Source: Guyanagaster necrorhizus
Taxonomy: Eukaryota > Basidiomycota > Agaricomycetes > Agaricales > Physalacriaceae
Length of the DNA stretch: 64,000 nucleotides
Direction: 5' to 3'
NCBI RefSeq assembly: GCF_019112545.1
Contig: NW_025064884.1
Span: forward strand, 1,352,141 to 1,416,140
The translations under genes were made by a program, and so were the position numbers. The notes under the pieces are model-generated. The model saw nothing but the letters and a program-made list of their open reading frames with translations. It did no database searches and was not told the DNA's origin. This document shows, piece by piece, positions 46,767 through 57,800 of the stretch; positions within the stretch are counted from its first letter, which is position 1; each line of letters begins with the position of its first letter.

Positions 46767-46970
46767 TGAGCAAGAGTCGTACTTGATAGAGTGAAAACAG
46801 GATGAATGAAGACTGAGACAAGCGCTTCCCCTGCGGACTCGGGTAAAATCGGGTGCCGGGTGGCACCTTCCCCCCGGGGTACGAATCTGATGCAGAGAAT
46901 GGCTCAATCGCTTTTTAATAGTCTATGGTATGTTGCCTTGGAGTGCTGATAAAGCGAGCTCCACATAACC
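46767..46970 (-). repeat. Right arm of the large inverted repeat
   Basis: Inverse copy of 44658-44829, with an additional segment of about 30 nt (GGTGCCACCCGGCACC region) near 46850. It ends about 170 nt from the tRNA-Glu-like sequence. Confidence 0.8.
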
Positions 46971-47137
46971 TAAGGCCGATCCCTTAGGTATCCGTAAGAA
47001 GGATTCTCACATAAGAAAAAAAAATGGGTGACATCCTTGGTAAGAGTAACTACCAGTGTTGATGAGTCTTGGTGACTCGGTACATTCAAGGTTAACTTGA
47101 ACTTGTGGCAAAACTCAAACCCAAATGCAAATGCAAA

Positions 47138-47221
47138 TTCGGATACGGGGAATCGAACCCCGAGCTGCCGCGCCATGGTCTGAAAATGAAAGGCGGCAAT
47201 GTTGGCCGTTCCACGTGCCGA
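47138..47221 (-). tRNA. tRNA-Glu(UUC)-like gene with short intron, possibly degenerate
   Basis: The minus strand has a perfect T arm (CGGGG, loop TTCGATT, CCCCG), an anticodon stem GCCGC/GCGGC whose 21-nt loop starts CTTTCA, giving anticodon UUC and an intron of about 14 nt after position 37, and AACGGCCAACAT resembling the D loop of fungal tRNA-Glu. The acceptor stem is poor: TCGGCAC against TATCCGA pairs in only four of seven positions. It may be a pseudogene or have non-standard folding. A covariance-model scan would settle it. Confidence 0.5.
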
Positions 47222-47329
47222 CTTTTTTGTTCATCTAATTTTAACTCCAACTCTTTGTAGACTTCCTGAATGGGTATGGTATCTGCCTTACCTACCTATC
47301 TTGATCCAAGCTAATAATTAGACCTTGTA

Positions 47330-48836
47330 ATGGCACAGATTCCAGTGATGCATGGCTCCGAGTCACCCATGTCTAGATGCCCTCAATGTGGCTTTGGCAC
47401 TACGATACCAAGAACACGGCTCACCGACACACCATCTCCATTCCAACACCTGATCTCTGTTAATGCCGCTGCTTCTGACGTGGATCCCATCCACCATTAC
47501 CTCCAAGGGGTACATGACGAAATTCAGCACATTGAACTCGTGCTCAAGGAGGTGCGAGAAGAGAAAATTCGTCTTCAAAACATTGCAGATAGCCACGCTG
47601 CACTCATGTCAGCCTTCCGCAAATTCCCATCAGAGGTCCTCGCAGAGGTCTTCCGGTATTCGATTGACATCCCATCCATGGACGAACAGAATAAGTGGGT
47701 TGGCGACATGACACGGGTCTATACCGCGCTTTGCACGCTTGGCGGTGTTTGCCGTCACTGGAGGACGACAGTGCTATTGACACCATTTTTATGGGCTCGA
47801 TTCAACGTTGGTTGGAGTGGATGGAAAAAAAGCCCGGTGCTGTTGTTGAAAACCATGCTGGATCGATCTCGCGAAGCCGATTTGAGCATCGGATGTGCTT
47901 TTATAGCATCTGGAATAGACAAGCAGGAGAGGCGCACTTTACTTGAATGTTTGGTTCCCACAAGTTACAGGTGGAAGCACGTGTTGTTACTGTTCGACGA
48001 GGACAATGTGGACATATGGGCAGATTCGGGGTCGTCTTCCATTGTTGGAGCAGCTGGAGCTTCGTTTTAAGAATTCGTCCAAACTTTCTTTGCAGGATTT
48101 CCGTGCCTTCGAGGACGCGCTTCGTTTGCGAGAGTTGATTATAGGACGAGGCCCATCTCCTGTCCACGAATTTACCCTTCCTTGGTCTCAGATCACCAGC
48201 CTATATATAGACCGTCAAATTGATCCTGACGATCTCCGTATCGTCTTCTCCATCAGTCCCAACCTACAGTCCTTCCGTATGACCGAGCAATATAACAGTA
48301 CTGGTGTTCCCATTTGGGAGCCAGAAGAGCCTAATGACTTCATGACTTCATCCATACGATATCTTCATGTCGGAGACCCAGAACTGTTCCCAGCTGCTAC
48401 ATTTCCCTGTTTGGAAGAAATCTCCATCGAAAAGCTGTTGCCTTACGAGGAACATTTCAGTGGATACGGGAAAGCCTTTTTCCGTGATTTCTTTCGTCGT
48501 TCGCAATGTCCGGTACGGAAGATAACGATCTCACTCGGCGACGACTTTACAGACCTTGAAATGCTTTGTAGCAGACCATCAGTCCAGAAGCAACTGGGGG
48601 ACGCTATTGCTGAACTGTTCATATCCCGATACTATGCACCCACAGCTAATCTCATGCTGTCGGTTGACATTGAAGTACAAGTACCCTTTTCATTGATTCC
48701 CGATCAGATAATGTGGACTAGCTCCGAAAGATCTCCCTGCCTTTTAGAATCGTTCTGGGACTTTCTCGAAGCACGTCTGATGAGTCCACCAGGCTTGTAC
48801 AACCACATTGTAATTGAAAAGGGAGAAGGCTGGTAG
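47330..48836 (+). pseudogene. F-box/LRR-like gene with a single frameshift
   Basis: The first frame (47330-48070) starts MAQIPVMHGSESPM, has a coiled coil, then a full F-box: FRKFPSEVLAEVFRYSID and GGVCRHWRTTVLLTPFLW. It continues to HVLLLFDEDNVDIWA. From there the sequence goes on one frame over as IRGRLPLLEQLELRFK and runs to VIEKGEGW and a stop at 48836. One base lost or gained between about 48005 and 48030 explains everything. No intron fits, since only about 16 nt would be removable. The combined length of about 500 residues is normal for the family. It is either a recent pseudogene or a consensus error. Confidence 0.75.
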
Positions 48837-49827
48837 GTCTTGTTAACGTTGTTGTAATTGTATTCTAGCAACCTTTCTAATCTCATATATCTCTAGGGGC
48901 TATATTTCGTATGAACCAACCTCCGCCTGAGAGACAAGGCTGACACAGGAGCCGAAATACATATTCTGCGTGCTCCTGTGTCCTCTCCTCCAGGTACTTA
49001 ATTTTGCATCTGATATGAAATCAATTTTATGGATATACCCAGGCTACATGCAACGAAGCAGTGACTGACGAGCTGCGTCAAGGAAGAATACATCACTGCT
49101 ACTGGCATTATAGCTTTCCTAAGCATTTCTCTATCATGAGAGCACTGTTATCCTTGAGCTATCGTCTTCCCTTTACATAACCAGAATTTGATAGTGTAAT
49201 CATCCACCCAGGTTTCTGGGGCTCTCATGATGCGGTGTCAGACTTTGGAGCAATAGAGCCAAGGGATTGGCGGACTGATGCGCATTTCAAAAGCCCTTCT
49301 AACCGTGCACGGCAATCAGTGTTCTCAGTTTACCATTCTGCGGCATATATTGACCTCAAACTCGTTACTAATTACTACCTACAATGCTTGTTATCACTAG
49401 TTCCGAGTCCAGATTTTCTCTCTTGCTTGGACATTGACCTTTACTCAGGCCGCTGCAGGTCAACCTTCCCCACAGTTCACAGAGTCATAGAAACCCTCGA
49501 AATGCCTACGACTATGATGCCAATTTTCTTGAGTTGGTCATCGATTTCTGGCTTTATGATCAGAACAGGTTTGATGTCAAATTGACTGTATACAAGACAA
49601 TCTATTTCACATAGCATCAAATTGCTCCATGAAAAGATCCAAGACACCTTTTGGAGCTGTACTGTCATTTTGTTTAGTAGAGCTCACCGGTAGATGTCGT
49701 TCGCGACGTGTCGAAAAACGTGACAGGAATTTGTCTCCTTTCGGCTTTTTCGGCCATAGCACCTTAGTCTGTGTTATATGCTACCAAAGTCGAGAGGATG
49801 AAGTTGCGTAGGTCGCCTTCCGAGATA
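48837..49827. other. Gene-free stretch
   Basis: About 1 kb between two F-box genes. Short open frames only. No RNA gene or repeat was recognised. Confidence 0.4.
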
Positions 49828-51378
49828 ATGCCGTGTACTGGTGAGTCTTGTGCCCTCATCCATGTCCATGGGTGCTGAGAATGGGACACAGCACCTGCCA
49901 ACGACGACACGACCCTTTCTGCTTCCGTCATCTCAGAAAACGCGACCTCAGACCTCGAAAACGCGACAATTTCCACTCTACCGGTGGAGATATTGACAGA
50001 AATATTCTGTACGGCCTGCGAATCCTACGATTACACGAAAACGAATGTCATCGTACCCACCGCTATCGCATTATCCAACGTCTGCTCGCTTTGGCGGGAT
50101 ATCACGATATACAACTCCGTCCTTTGGTCCGTACTCTCAATCAACCTGCTTCGCGTTTCGCAAAATATATCTCAAGCCAACTCCATGCTCTCTCTGTATC
50201 TCTCTCGCTCCAAAAATATTCCTCTCAAATACATAATCTACTCTCCGGACGTCGAAATTGTAGAAGTCGCGGGATTCTTCAGATTCGTTATCGCTCTGAT
50301 GATAGTCGGGAGAGAGAGATGTTCTTATGCAAAGATACGCATTAAACAGAGAGAACTAGCAGAGCCGTTTATCGACAGATTGTTGCTGACGTTCCGCAAC
50401 GTCGCTGCCATTGATGTCGCGCCCCACTGGCTTGCATTAGGTCCCTCTTCCGCGTCGCTAGCCCATCTCACGATAACTAACGCCACGACTGTCGACATAG
50501 TCGCTTTTGACGTGATCGCTCCTAGCTTCTCCATCACATCCATCTCCTTCAAGAATTGTGATTTCGTTGACATTATGCTTGTTCTCTCCGCAAGCTGTCC
50601 CCATCTCGAGGCACTCACCATCCAGGATCCGAAATGCCCGCAGCCCCTCTCCGGGACGCTTTTAAAGATCACTTCCCTCACGGTCATTCTAAACAAGAAT
50701 TATCTGGACAATTTGACTGCTATCCTTCTGTCCTTACATGCTCCCAAGCTCGTTTCTCTCACAGTCTATGTGCACGAGTGGACTCGAATGAGTCCAAGAG
50801 TTTTTTCTCACTTTTTTCGGCGCTCGATACGACTGGAATCCCTGACTTTGCGGAACTGCATCTCCCTGTGCGTGAATACGGCAATCTTCTCACTGGAAAA
50901 GCTGGGTTGGTTCGATGTGCAAGTGACCTTTGGAGATTTGGATGCTGTTCTGGACGCCATTGAGGCTAAGGCATGTGCTTGGTGTCCTCTTAAGGCTGTC
51001 GTACTACGCCTGGTGCAGCTGGAGCCACATAATGGAGAAGTGGCAGAGATTGAGGAGGACAGTGGCGCGGAGAGTGATCCTGAGGACGAGAAGTTGTATT
51101 GCCTCGGCTGTGGAACAGCACACGATGTCGAAATGAATATCGGAGATGAGGAAGATTCTGATACTGAGGACGATGGCGATGAAGACTTGGGTTCAGACTC
51201 TATCGAACAGGAACCAGAAATGATGGAATGGAGAAAGAGACGAGTTGCTGACATCTTTCCTAGAGTTGTCCCGGTTCCAGTGGATCCTGATATGCTCAAG
51301 GCTGTTAATATCAGGTATGGCCCACAACTGGACAAGCTTCGCGCCGCTGGTATGCGAATTGCTATCGTCTCAAGTTGA
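49828..51378 (+). CDS. F-box protein with acidic C-terminal region
   Basis: A 13-nt first exon (49828-49840, MPCT plus one base) and a single long exon (49880-51378) joined by a 39-nt intron give about 503 residues. The F-box begins LPVEILTEIFCTACESYD and continues SNVCSLWRDITIYNSVLWSV. A leucine-rich-like region follows (ASLAHLTITNATTVDIV, CPHLEALTIQD, RSIRLESLTLRNC). Residues about 380-440 are strongly acidic (GDEEDSDTEDDGDEDLG) and include a Cys pair (YCLGCG). It probably is a substrate adaptor for an SCF ubiquitin ligase, and the target is unknown. The first exon is inferred because the long frame has no ATG before the F-box. The short intron is the weak point. Confidence 0.72.
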
Positions 51379-51746
51379 GCCTCGTATCAACCACGAGAGG
51401 TAGGCCATGGCATTATCCTAGCTCGGGTGGCGCCTTCATCAATCCACCCACAGATACTTTACTACGCCTGTACTTATGTAGAACATCCAGCTTCGAATGA
51501 ATCAAATCGTTTACTTATTTCAACAGTCAGAAATAAAAGCCCGGGCTTCACAAATACTTATCCAGTTCCTCTCGACTACATGACGACGAAAGGACTCATT
51601 CTAAATATCTAAAGCCGTTCTCCATTTTTCGGTCAACAATTCGATTGATGATCACGTGAAGCGCGTCGCGACAATTCAAAATTCAAATTAAACTTAACCT
51701 TGCTTCACTTTTCGTCCTCTGAACGCTTGGCGTCCCGCGTAGCAAC
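51379..51746. other. Intergenic stretch
   Basis: The 368 nt between the F-box gene and the coiled-coil gene. No feature is recognised. Confidence 0.4.
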
Positions 51747-53837
51747 ATGGAACAGTCTTCGACCGAGAAACTTGTCTCCATGGTTCGTCTTCTTGACGGT
51801 CCTTCGGTAAAAGCAGAGGAAATCGAGTGGGCGGTGGACTTAGAGGCCGGAAAGACCCTCATCGACTGGCTCGCAGCTCAGACGCCTCTGCACCTGGACG
51901 TGGAGGAGAGCAGCCTCGAACTTGCCCAGAAAATAGTTTTGACTGGAATTGCCCTGGAACGGGAAGAGGTGGAAGCGTGAGTATGTTGGTTCGTTTTGAC
52001 CTATTCCACGGGTGTACTGTCGACTACGTCCAGGTTAGCGAACGTAAAGACGAATCCAGGAAGCGATGGAAACGCTATTTGTATGCCAAAGAACTACTCA
52101 ATACCAAGCGAAGCACGGTCGGTAGCTTTTCCACCGTCAAGGCTATCAAGTTGAATCGTTCTCAGGGAGCATGCCAAGCTCATGGACCTAGAATCGACTT
52201 ATATTGAGGATGCAACCGAGTTGCTAAGGGCACGACTGAAGCAGACCAAGCAAAGTGGACCAGCAAACCTTGAAAGATCGCATTGCTCACCTTTCTGTAC
52301 GCAGGATCGCCAATCGCAAGATGACACAGACGATCAAAGATTTGAAGCATGAGATTGGGCGGACCTCTGACGGTATTTCCGCTTCTCAGGAAAGACTTGC
52401 AGAGATGTCAATCAAGGCGCGTCCTTAGTCATCCATTTCACTTTGCGACAAAATTGATTAAACTAGCGCGTCAGGCTGACTCCACTTTCTCCGCATCCAT
52501 TCGATGTGCCTCCGAGGTTCTTGATGTTCTCGAAAGCAAAGGTGCTGGTCAGTTCTGTCTATCGAGTACGAACCAGGCCTTATGCGAATATAGGCAACGT
52601 GCCAACTAATACTGAACTGAATGCATACGCGAACTATCGATCTGCTGTGCTCACGCGCACACAACAGCAAGTGCAAGATGTTGTAACAGCAGCCGCAGGC
52701 CTCCCATCTGAAGCAGAGCTCGAGCAGGTGGCAAACCGGGCGGCGAAGAAATTATACGACAGAGACATTATCAAAGCCGCTGAAGAGGTTTTTTTCTGCC
52801 AGCAGATGGAGGAAGTGTGCAGAGAATTGGAACAGACGGATCGGAGGGCTGGTGTTGCAAACCTGCTTCTCAGAGTGAAGTCAGCACAAGAACGCCAGGT
52901 CGATGAAGACACTGCTGCCATGAACATCAGCGAAGAGCTTGAGATAGCATGGCGGCTGGATCAAATGAGTCTCCTTAATGAGAAATCGCAAGTTCTGCAG
53001 AACGTTTGTCTTTCTTCCCTATTCGAAAATATTAGGCTGATCGCGCGCTTTAGGCTGTCAAAGATTTCGAGGACAATATCATACCTTCTTTGCAGTCGCT
53101 TTACGACTCCGTCAAAACTTCTGTATCTTATATGGCTGAGGCGGAAGGTCTCATCGCTGCACTAGGTGAAGAGGTGGAGGAGATAGTTGAATCCTCTCGA
53201 CTGGCGAAGGATAGCCGCAATAATTTTGGACTATCGGAGGAGACTAAAACAGAAGCTCAGACTCTTCAAGCTGGTTTGGTCGATCTTCTGAAAAAGCTTC
53301 AAGGTAGGGATGTATCAATTCTTGTTGTATTACCGCTAATCCACGCAGACCTGCGGCCTGCCAGCTCTGAACCGTTGGTTCTTTTGGATCATGAAGATGT
53401 TTTGCGTGAGCTCAAAGCTGTCAAAGAACAAGAGCGCTCTCTGGAATCTGAAGAAGAACTTGGGGCTGCTGCTCTTATCCAAGGCTTGGAATATCTGTGA
53501 GTTGTACACTTGTGTCGGCAGAACTTACATCACTGATGCCGAACATCAGGAGGGGCTCGCTGGGGCTTTTATTATCTGATACGTATCTCCATGCGCCCTT
53601 GAACACGTCCCCTCCCTATGCGCTGCCTCTGGAGTTGAGGAATTTAGAACGTGAAACACAGAAGAAGAGCGAAGAACTAAGGCAAAGTGTTGCGATACTA
53701 CAGAAGGTAATGTTTTCTGGTGCCTGCGATAGCATGGACATACTAACGTTGTTCGCATGTAGAATGTTGGGTCACTGGACAGCGAGCGTTCCAAGAAAAA
53801 GCTACGGAGTCTTGCCCATCGTGTGCTGAAGAGCTGA
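51747..53837 (+). pseudogene. Coiled-coil gene, possibly augmin HAUS3-like, with two lesions
   Basis: The product would start MEQSSTEKLVSMVRLLDG and reads EWAVDLEAGKTLIDWLAAQ, resembling the N-terminus of the augmin subunit HAUS3, followed by long coiled-coil helices (LESTYIEDATELLRARL, YDSVKTSVSYMAEAEGLI) and a basic end (SKKKLRSLAHRVLKS). Augmin recruits gamma-tubulin to spindle microtubules. Most introns are ordinary GT-AG and join in phase. Two breaks remain: an in-frame TGA at 52152-52154, and a one-base shift at about 52248-52255 between RLKQTK and VDQQTLKDRI. One donor near 52420 is also weak. The augmin assignment is tentative, resting on the N-terminus and architecture. Everything after 52260 is intact, so sequence error or a recent pseudogene are both possible. 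Confidence 0.5.
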
Positions 53838-54423
53838 AGCCTAAATACACACGTCGTAACTATATTTCCAGCGTGAGCCTGAATGACAGAGCTATCCCGT
53901 GATCGTCCATCGCTGTCCCATCAAAGTTCTGTTGCTATACAGATTTTCCCCTCCACATCGTGCCCTTGGTTCAACTTCGCACATGGCAATTCTATCCTGC
54001 AAGACAGAGACATGTTCCTCGTGTTCTTGCCCCAGATCTCGAGTCGCAAGATCAAGAAGAGTGTTATTCTAACCCGCATTTTTGTATGTCTACGACAAGG
54101 CACCTCGCCATTTCGTAACCTCAAAGCATGGTTCTGACTAACGATCAAATTTCCGTTCATCGTCAAAACTCTTATTGCATGTTCGAGCAATCCCAAAACC
54201 GGTAGGTAGGTATGACCGGAAAATCTCAAAGTTTCAGTGTCATGTTCTTACGTGTGACATGGCCACGCTATTCCAACGTGCTGTAAAAATATTAAACAAA
54301 ACTTGAAGGGTATCTGGATAAACGTAGTCTAGGTAATAGCTAAACGGGTAATAGTGTATGCGAGATGGATGTATCATGAAAATGAATAAACCAGAATCTC
54401 AATCCATAGACCCCAAAACCAGA
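53838..54423. other. Intergenic stretch
   Basis: The 586 nt between convergent gene ends. Nothing supported is seen. Confidence 0.4.
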
Positions 54424-55062
54424 TCATCCTGAAGATTGGACCATCTTTGGACCGCTACAGACCGTCTGGAGCACAGATGAGCATTTCCCCACAGGGTCGA
54501 GTAAAGAAGCTAAATGACCCTCTGAACGGCTCAATTGGTGTCTCCTCGCAAATGCCATCGCCTCACGAACGGTCTCAATGGATGATATTTCCCTGACGCT
54601 CAACATGAGAATTATGGCTTCCGGCGGCTCCGAGTCTGTCGGTGTGGATGCTTGATTCAGATGAAGACATATGGCTGGGCACAAGATGCTGCTTAAGGAT
54701 CAATAATGTTTGATGCAGGGGGCCTAGGACTTACAGTTTTCCCGGTCAAGCGACCCCTGCATTCGGATTAAGTCATCCAGTCTGTACTCCTCACTCCTAG
54801 CGAGGACATGTCCGGCTTTGAGCCACGGCAGTTTAGAGCAGATCTCGAAACGGATTAGCGAGAACGCCACCAAGTCCAATCTGTGAAAGTTCAGTATTAA
54901 TATCTAAAACGTCTGAGACGGAAAGAGTTTGAATGCTTACGGTCCGATGTTTTGGTGCCACACCAAGGAGCCACCGTGCCGCCTTATACAGGATGTGCGT
55001 GCGTTTATGTCACCGCTTTTCAGACCGACATATACATTGGATGCACGATCGAGTAGGGACAT
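54424..55062 (-). CDS. Unknown gene, possibly disrupted
   Basis: Exon 1 (about 54953-55062) starts MSLLDRASNVYVGLKSGDIN and splices (GTAAGC...TTCACAG) into LDLVAFSLIRFEICSKLPWL and EYRLDDLIRMQGSLDREN. The next intron (GTAAGT at about 54733) should lead to the protein-like segment PEAIILMLSVREISSIETVR, which runs to a stop at 54424, but the available acceptors put it out of frame. Spliced as seen, the protein would end soon after the intron. The sequence looks coding and helical, with no recognised domain. Either a splice site was missed or the gene has a one-base lesion. Confidence 0.4.
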
Positions 55063-55740
55063 AGAGGGGAGGCCGGATACATTGTCAACTTGGATTGGAA
55101 ATCAGATTTTCTGTTTGTGATAGAAAGAGAAAGCACGGACTATGGAACTGGATGCAATGAGAGCTGCATGTTGGCCTTGAGATGGAATTGAGTGCTGACC
55201 TGGGGGAAGAGAGACATGATAAGAACATCAGAACACTCGACTGCGAGGCACCACTCACATGTTGTTATTTTAGGCAATGCTGAGATTCTAGATGCGACGA
55301 TAAAGTCAAGGCACAGATCTGAGGGGGGGGGGAAGTGATGTGGAGATGCACACGACCGAGTCCCTTTTATAACTAAATGCCTCCACACCGGAACTTCAGG
55401 GCAACTACAGCACCGGCAATCTCTACAGCTTCCAGCCGCGCAACACACGGGGTCCGTGTCGTTAATTGATTTCGGTCACGAAACCGGAATGAACGAGGCG
55501 CCCCTGCTTGTTACCGCGTTTGAAGATGAAAGCCAGGCGCCTGTGCGAAAAGACTGTTGAGAGGGCAAGTAGTAGTTGTCTGAGAAGGAGCCCGGAGTGA
55601 GATGCCACCGCAGTGCAGTGCTGTGTAAAAACGGGAGTGCGCACGCCATTCGGAAATAGAATCATGCGCATTAGATCCGTGCTGTAGAGTGCCGCTGAGT
55701 TAGTCTTTTACTGCATCGTTCAACGTGTAGCTATTTCGCG

Positions 55741-56298
55741 GTGTGCCATACAGCAGGCATCCATGCACATGATGAAAAGGTGTTGAAGAAGAAGTACGGC
55801 ATTGAAATTTCTGCGGCCGGACCCCTGAAAGCAGTATATCTTGTATTTTCATGCTGTGAAGTGAATAAGGACGGAATATGCATGGTCACTGGGAGGGATA
55901 CGAGTACGATGCATGCGCACTCGATGCCTTGGTATTATTATTTTTTTGGTTTTTTTATTCCTTCTCTTCATTGTCCTACGAGCAACATCCAGAGAAAAGT
56001 AAGAACTAATCACGAAGAAAGCATAGAGTGGTTTCCATTGGAGAATGGCTATACTGGAGACAGCTTATCGGATTTCCCATCCAAGTTACCGCATTATCGA
56101 ACAATGCGCCATGGTTACCGCTTACATCAAGTCTCTTGGGGAGCCCCCTGGGCCACTTCCCACAAGGCCCCCCCTGCCTTGGAGCACGGATTATTATGCG
56201 GAACGACAGGTATGATCATCGACATTCATGCTGCGTTCGAAACATTCGACGAGGACACGATTTTGCGCTCGGCTTATCCCGGTGTGGCAGAGAACTGA
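55741..56298 (+). other. Open frame of 185 codons, doubtful
   Basis: The frame starts MCHTAGIHAHDEKVLK and stays open to 56298, but a second frame is open over the same 3' half, and neither has recognised features or convincing codon texture. Reported as an open frame without support for a product. The flanks 55063-55740 hold nothing else I can support. Confidence 0.2.
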
Positions 56299-57800
56299 TC
56301 ATGATTAATTGCACTCGACTCATCAAACCCACCGGCTCCGTTCCCAAGTTCGTTGGCTGGAACGGTTCCTGATTTTATTTATCCTATTTTCATCCGAGTG
56401 ATCCTCCCCGCCTTCAATTCTACCAATGGAAGATGCGTTATGATTATCTCAGTGCCTGATAGCTAGGGCAGGACCCATGTTTATCTTCCAGAGCTTCGGT
56501 ACGATAATTTGTCTTTTTGACAATTTGTCCGGACTTGTCGCAAAAGCTGCCACAAAAAAATTGCCTGGGCTGGTTTTTGACCAAAAATTATCGAAATCTC
56601 CTTTTTGTCCCTAATGTCACCCTTCTCGCCGGCGGGAGGCAGCCGAATGGTGACCGAAAGCCTCTTTTGTTGACCGAACCTCTTAAAGGCAATAAACATG
56701 TGCTAGGGCTGCCTTGTTTTCTCGGATTTACGATCCCCCGCTTGTTCACATAGTCATGAGAGAAAAGGATTTAATTGTCCTTGCCTGTCATTCCTCTAAC
56801 GTGTTTCCTGCAGGAAGAAGCTTTAAAGTACCTCCTGACTTTCTCCGGATGATCAGGGCCTATGTCAATTGACTTCGGCCATGGGAATGATCTTGATAAC
56901 GACATATGGACGGAGTGAATGCCATTCCATCGTTCTTGGTGGGCCGCTTTCTTGATACTATCTGCGTTCGTTCATGTTCAACTCCCGCCTGGATTTCTCG
57001 GTTATCCCGGGTTGGATAGGATTCAGGAATTGTCCCTTCTTCGTGGAAACACCGGACGCAATCTATCCTTTTGTAACACAAGTTGAAGAATCCCATCGGA
57101 CGCGTGATGTACTACCGTCACGGGAGTCGGCACTATGTAATAGATATCTGCGGTTCGCGACAGTTTTCATGCTTTGGGAACTTGTATGATTACTGAAAAC
57201 ATCATCTCGTCAAGTTCTAGAGCTCCTCCGGCGATTTGTCAATTGATGAACTGATATTTATTAATAGGATACATTCATAGTAGAGTTTAGTGGGAAATGA
57301 CGCCTGCCCATGTGAAATAGCGGGTAGTTAATGCTTCTTTGAGGTTGATTGACTTGCTAGCATTGGAAGCTAGGCCTTGCAAACTTGAAATGCGCTTTCC
57401 AAGGATAAGAATGTTGATGAAAGAGGTACCCAACGATAGGACGGAACGGCCATCGATGCAAGAGTGTTGCTTCAGATGAATCAGATAATCAAGTGATCCC
57501 TAAAGAATCAGGTGCCGTACGCCAATGACCCACGTCCAGCCACTGGAGGACTCAGAATTGCAGTGCAGTTCGCACCGCGGTCAACTCTACCAACAAAATA
57601 TTGAAGGAGACTAGTGGCAGGCGCTAACAAGCCATCAAACGAATTGAAACAAAGCATCGAAAACGGGTGGCGTTTCGTTGGTGTCACAGGACGTCACACT
57701 GACAAACAACGGCAAAGTATCCTTTCTCTTCTTCCAGTGCCGTTCTCTGCTTTACGCACTTTGACTTAGTACATATCTGAGCGCGTTTTACTCTTCCATT
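56299..57800. other. Gene-free stretch upstream of transportin
   Basis: About 1.5 kb with no supported gene. A CRE-like ACGTCA lies in the proximal part near 57691. It presumably contains the transportin promoter. Confidence 0.4.

Noticed and set aside
55741..56372. Two overlapping plus-strand frames as a novel gene
   Set aside because: Both frames are open by chance-compatible lengths, with no features favouring either.
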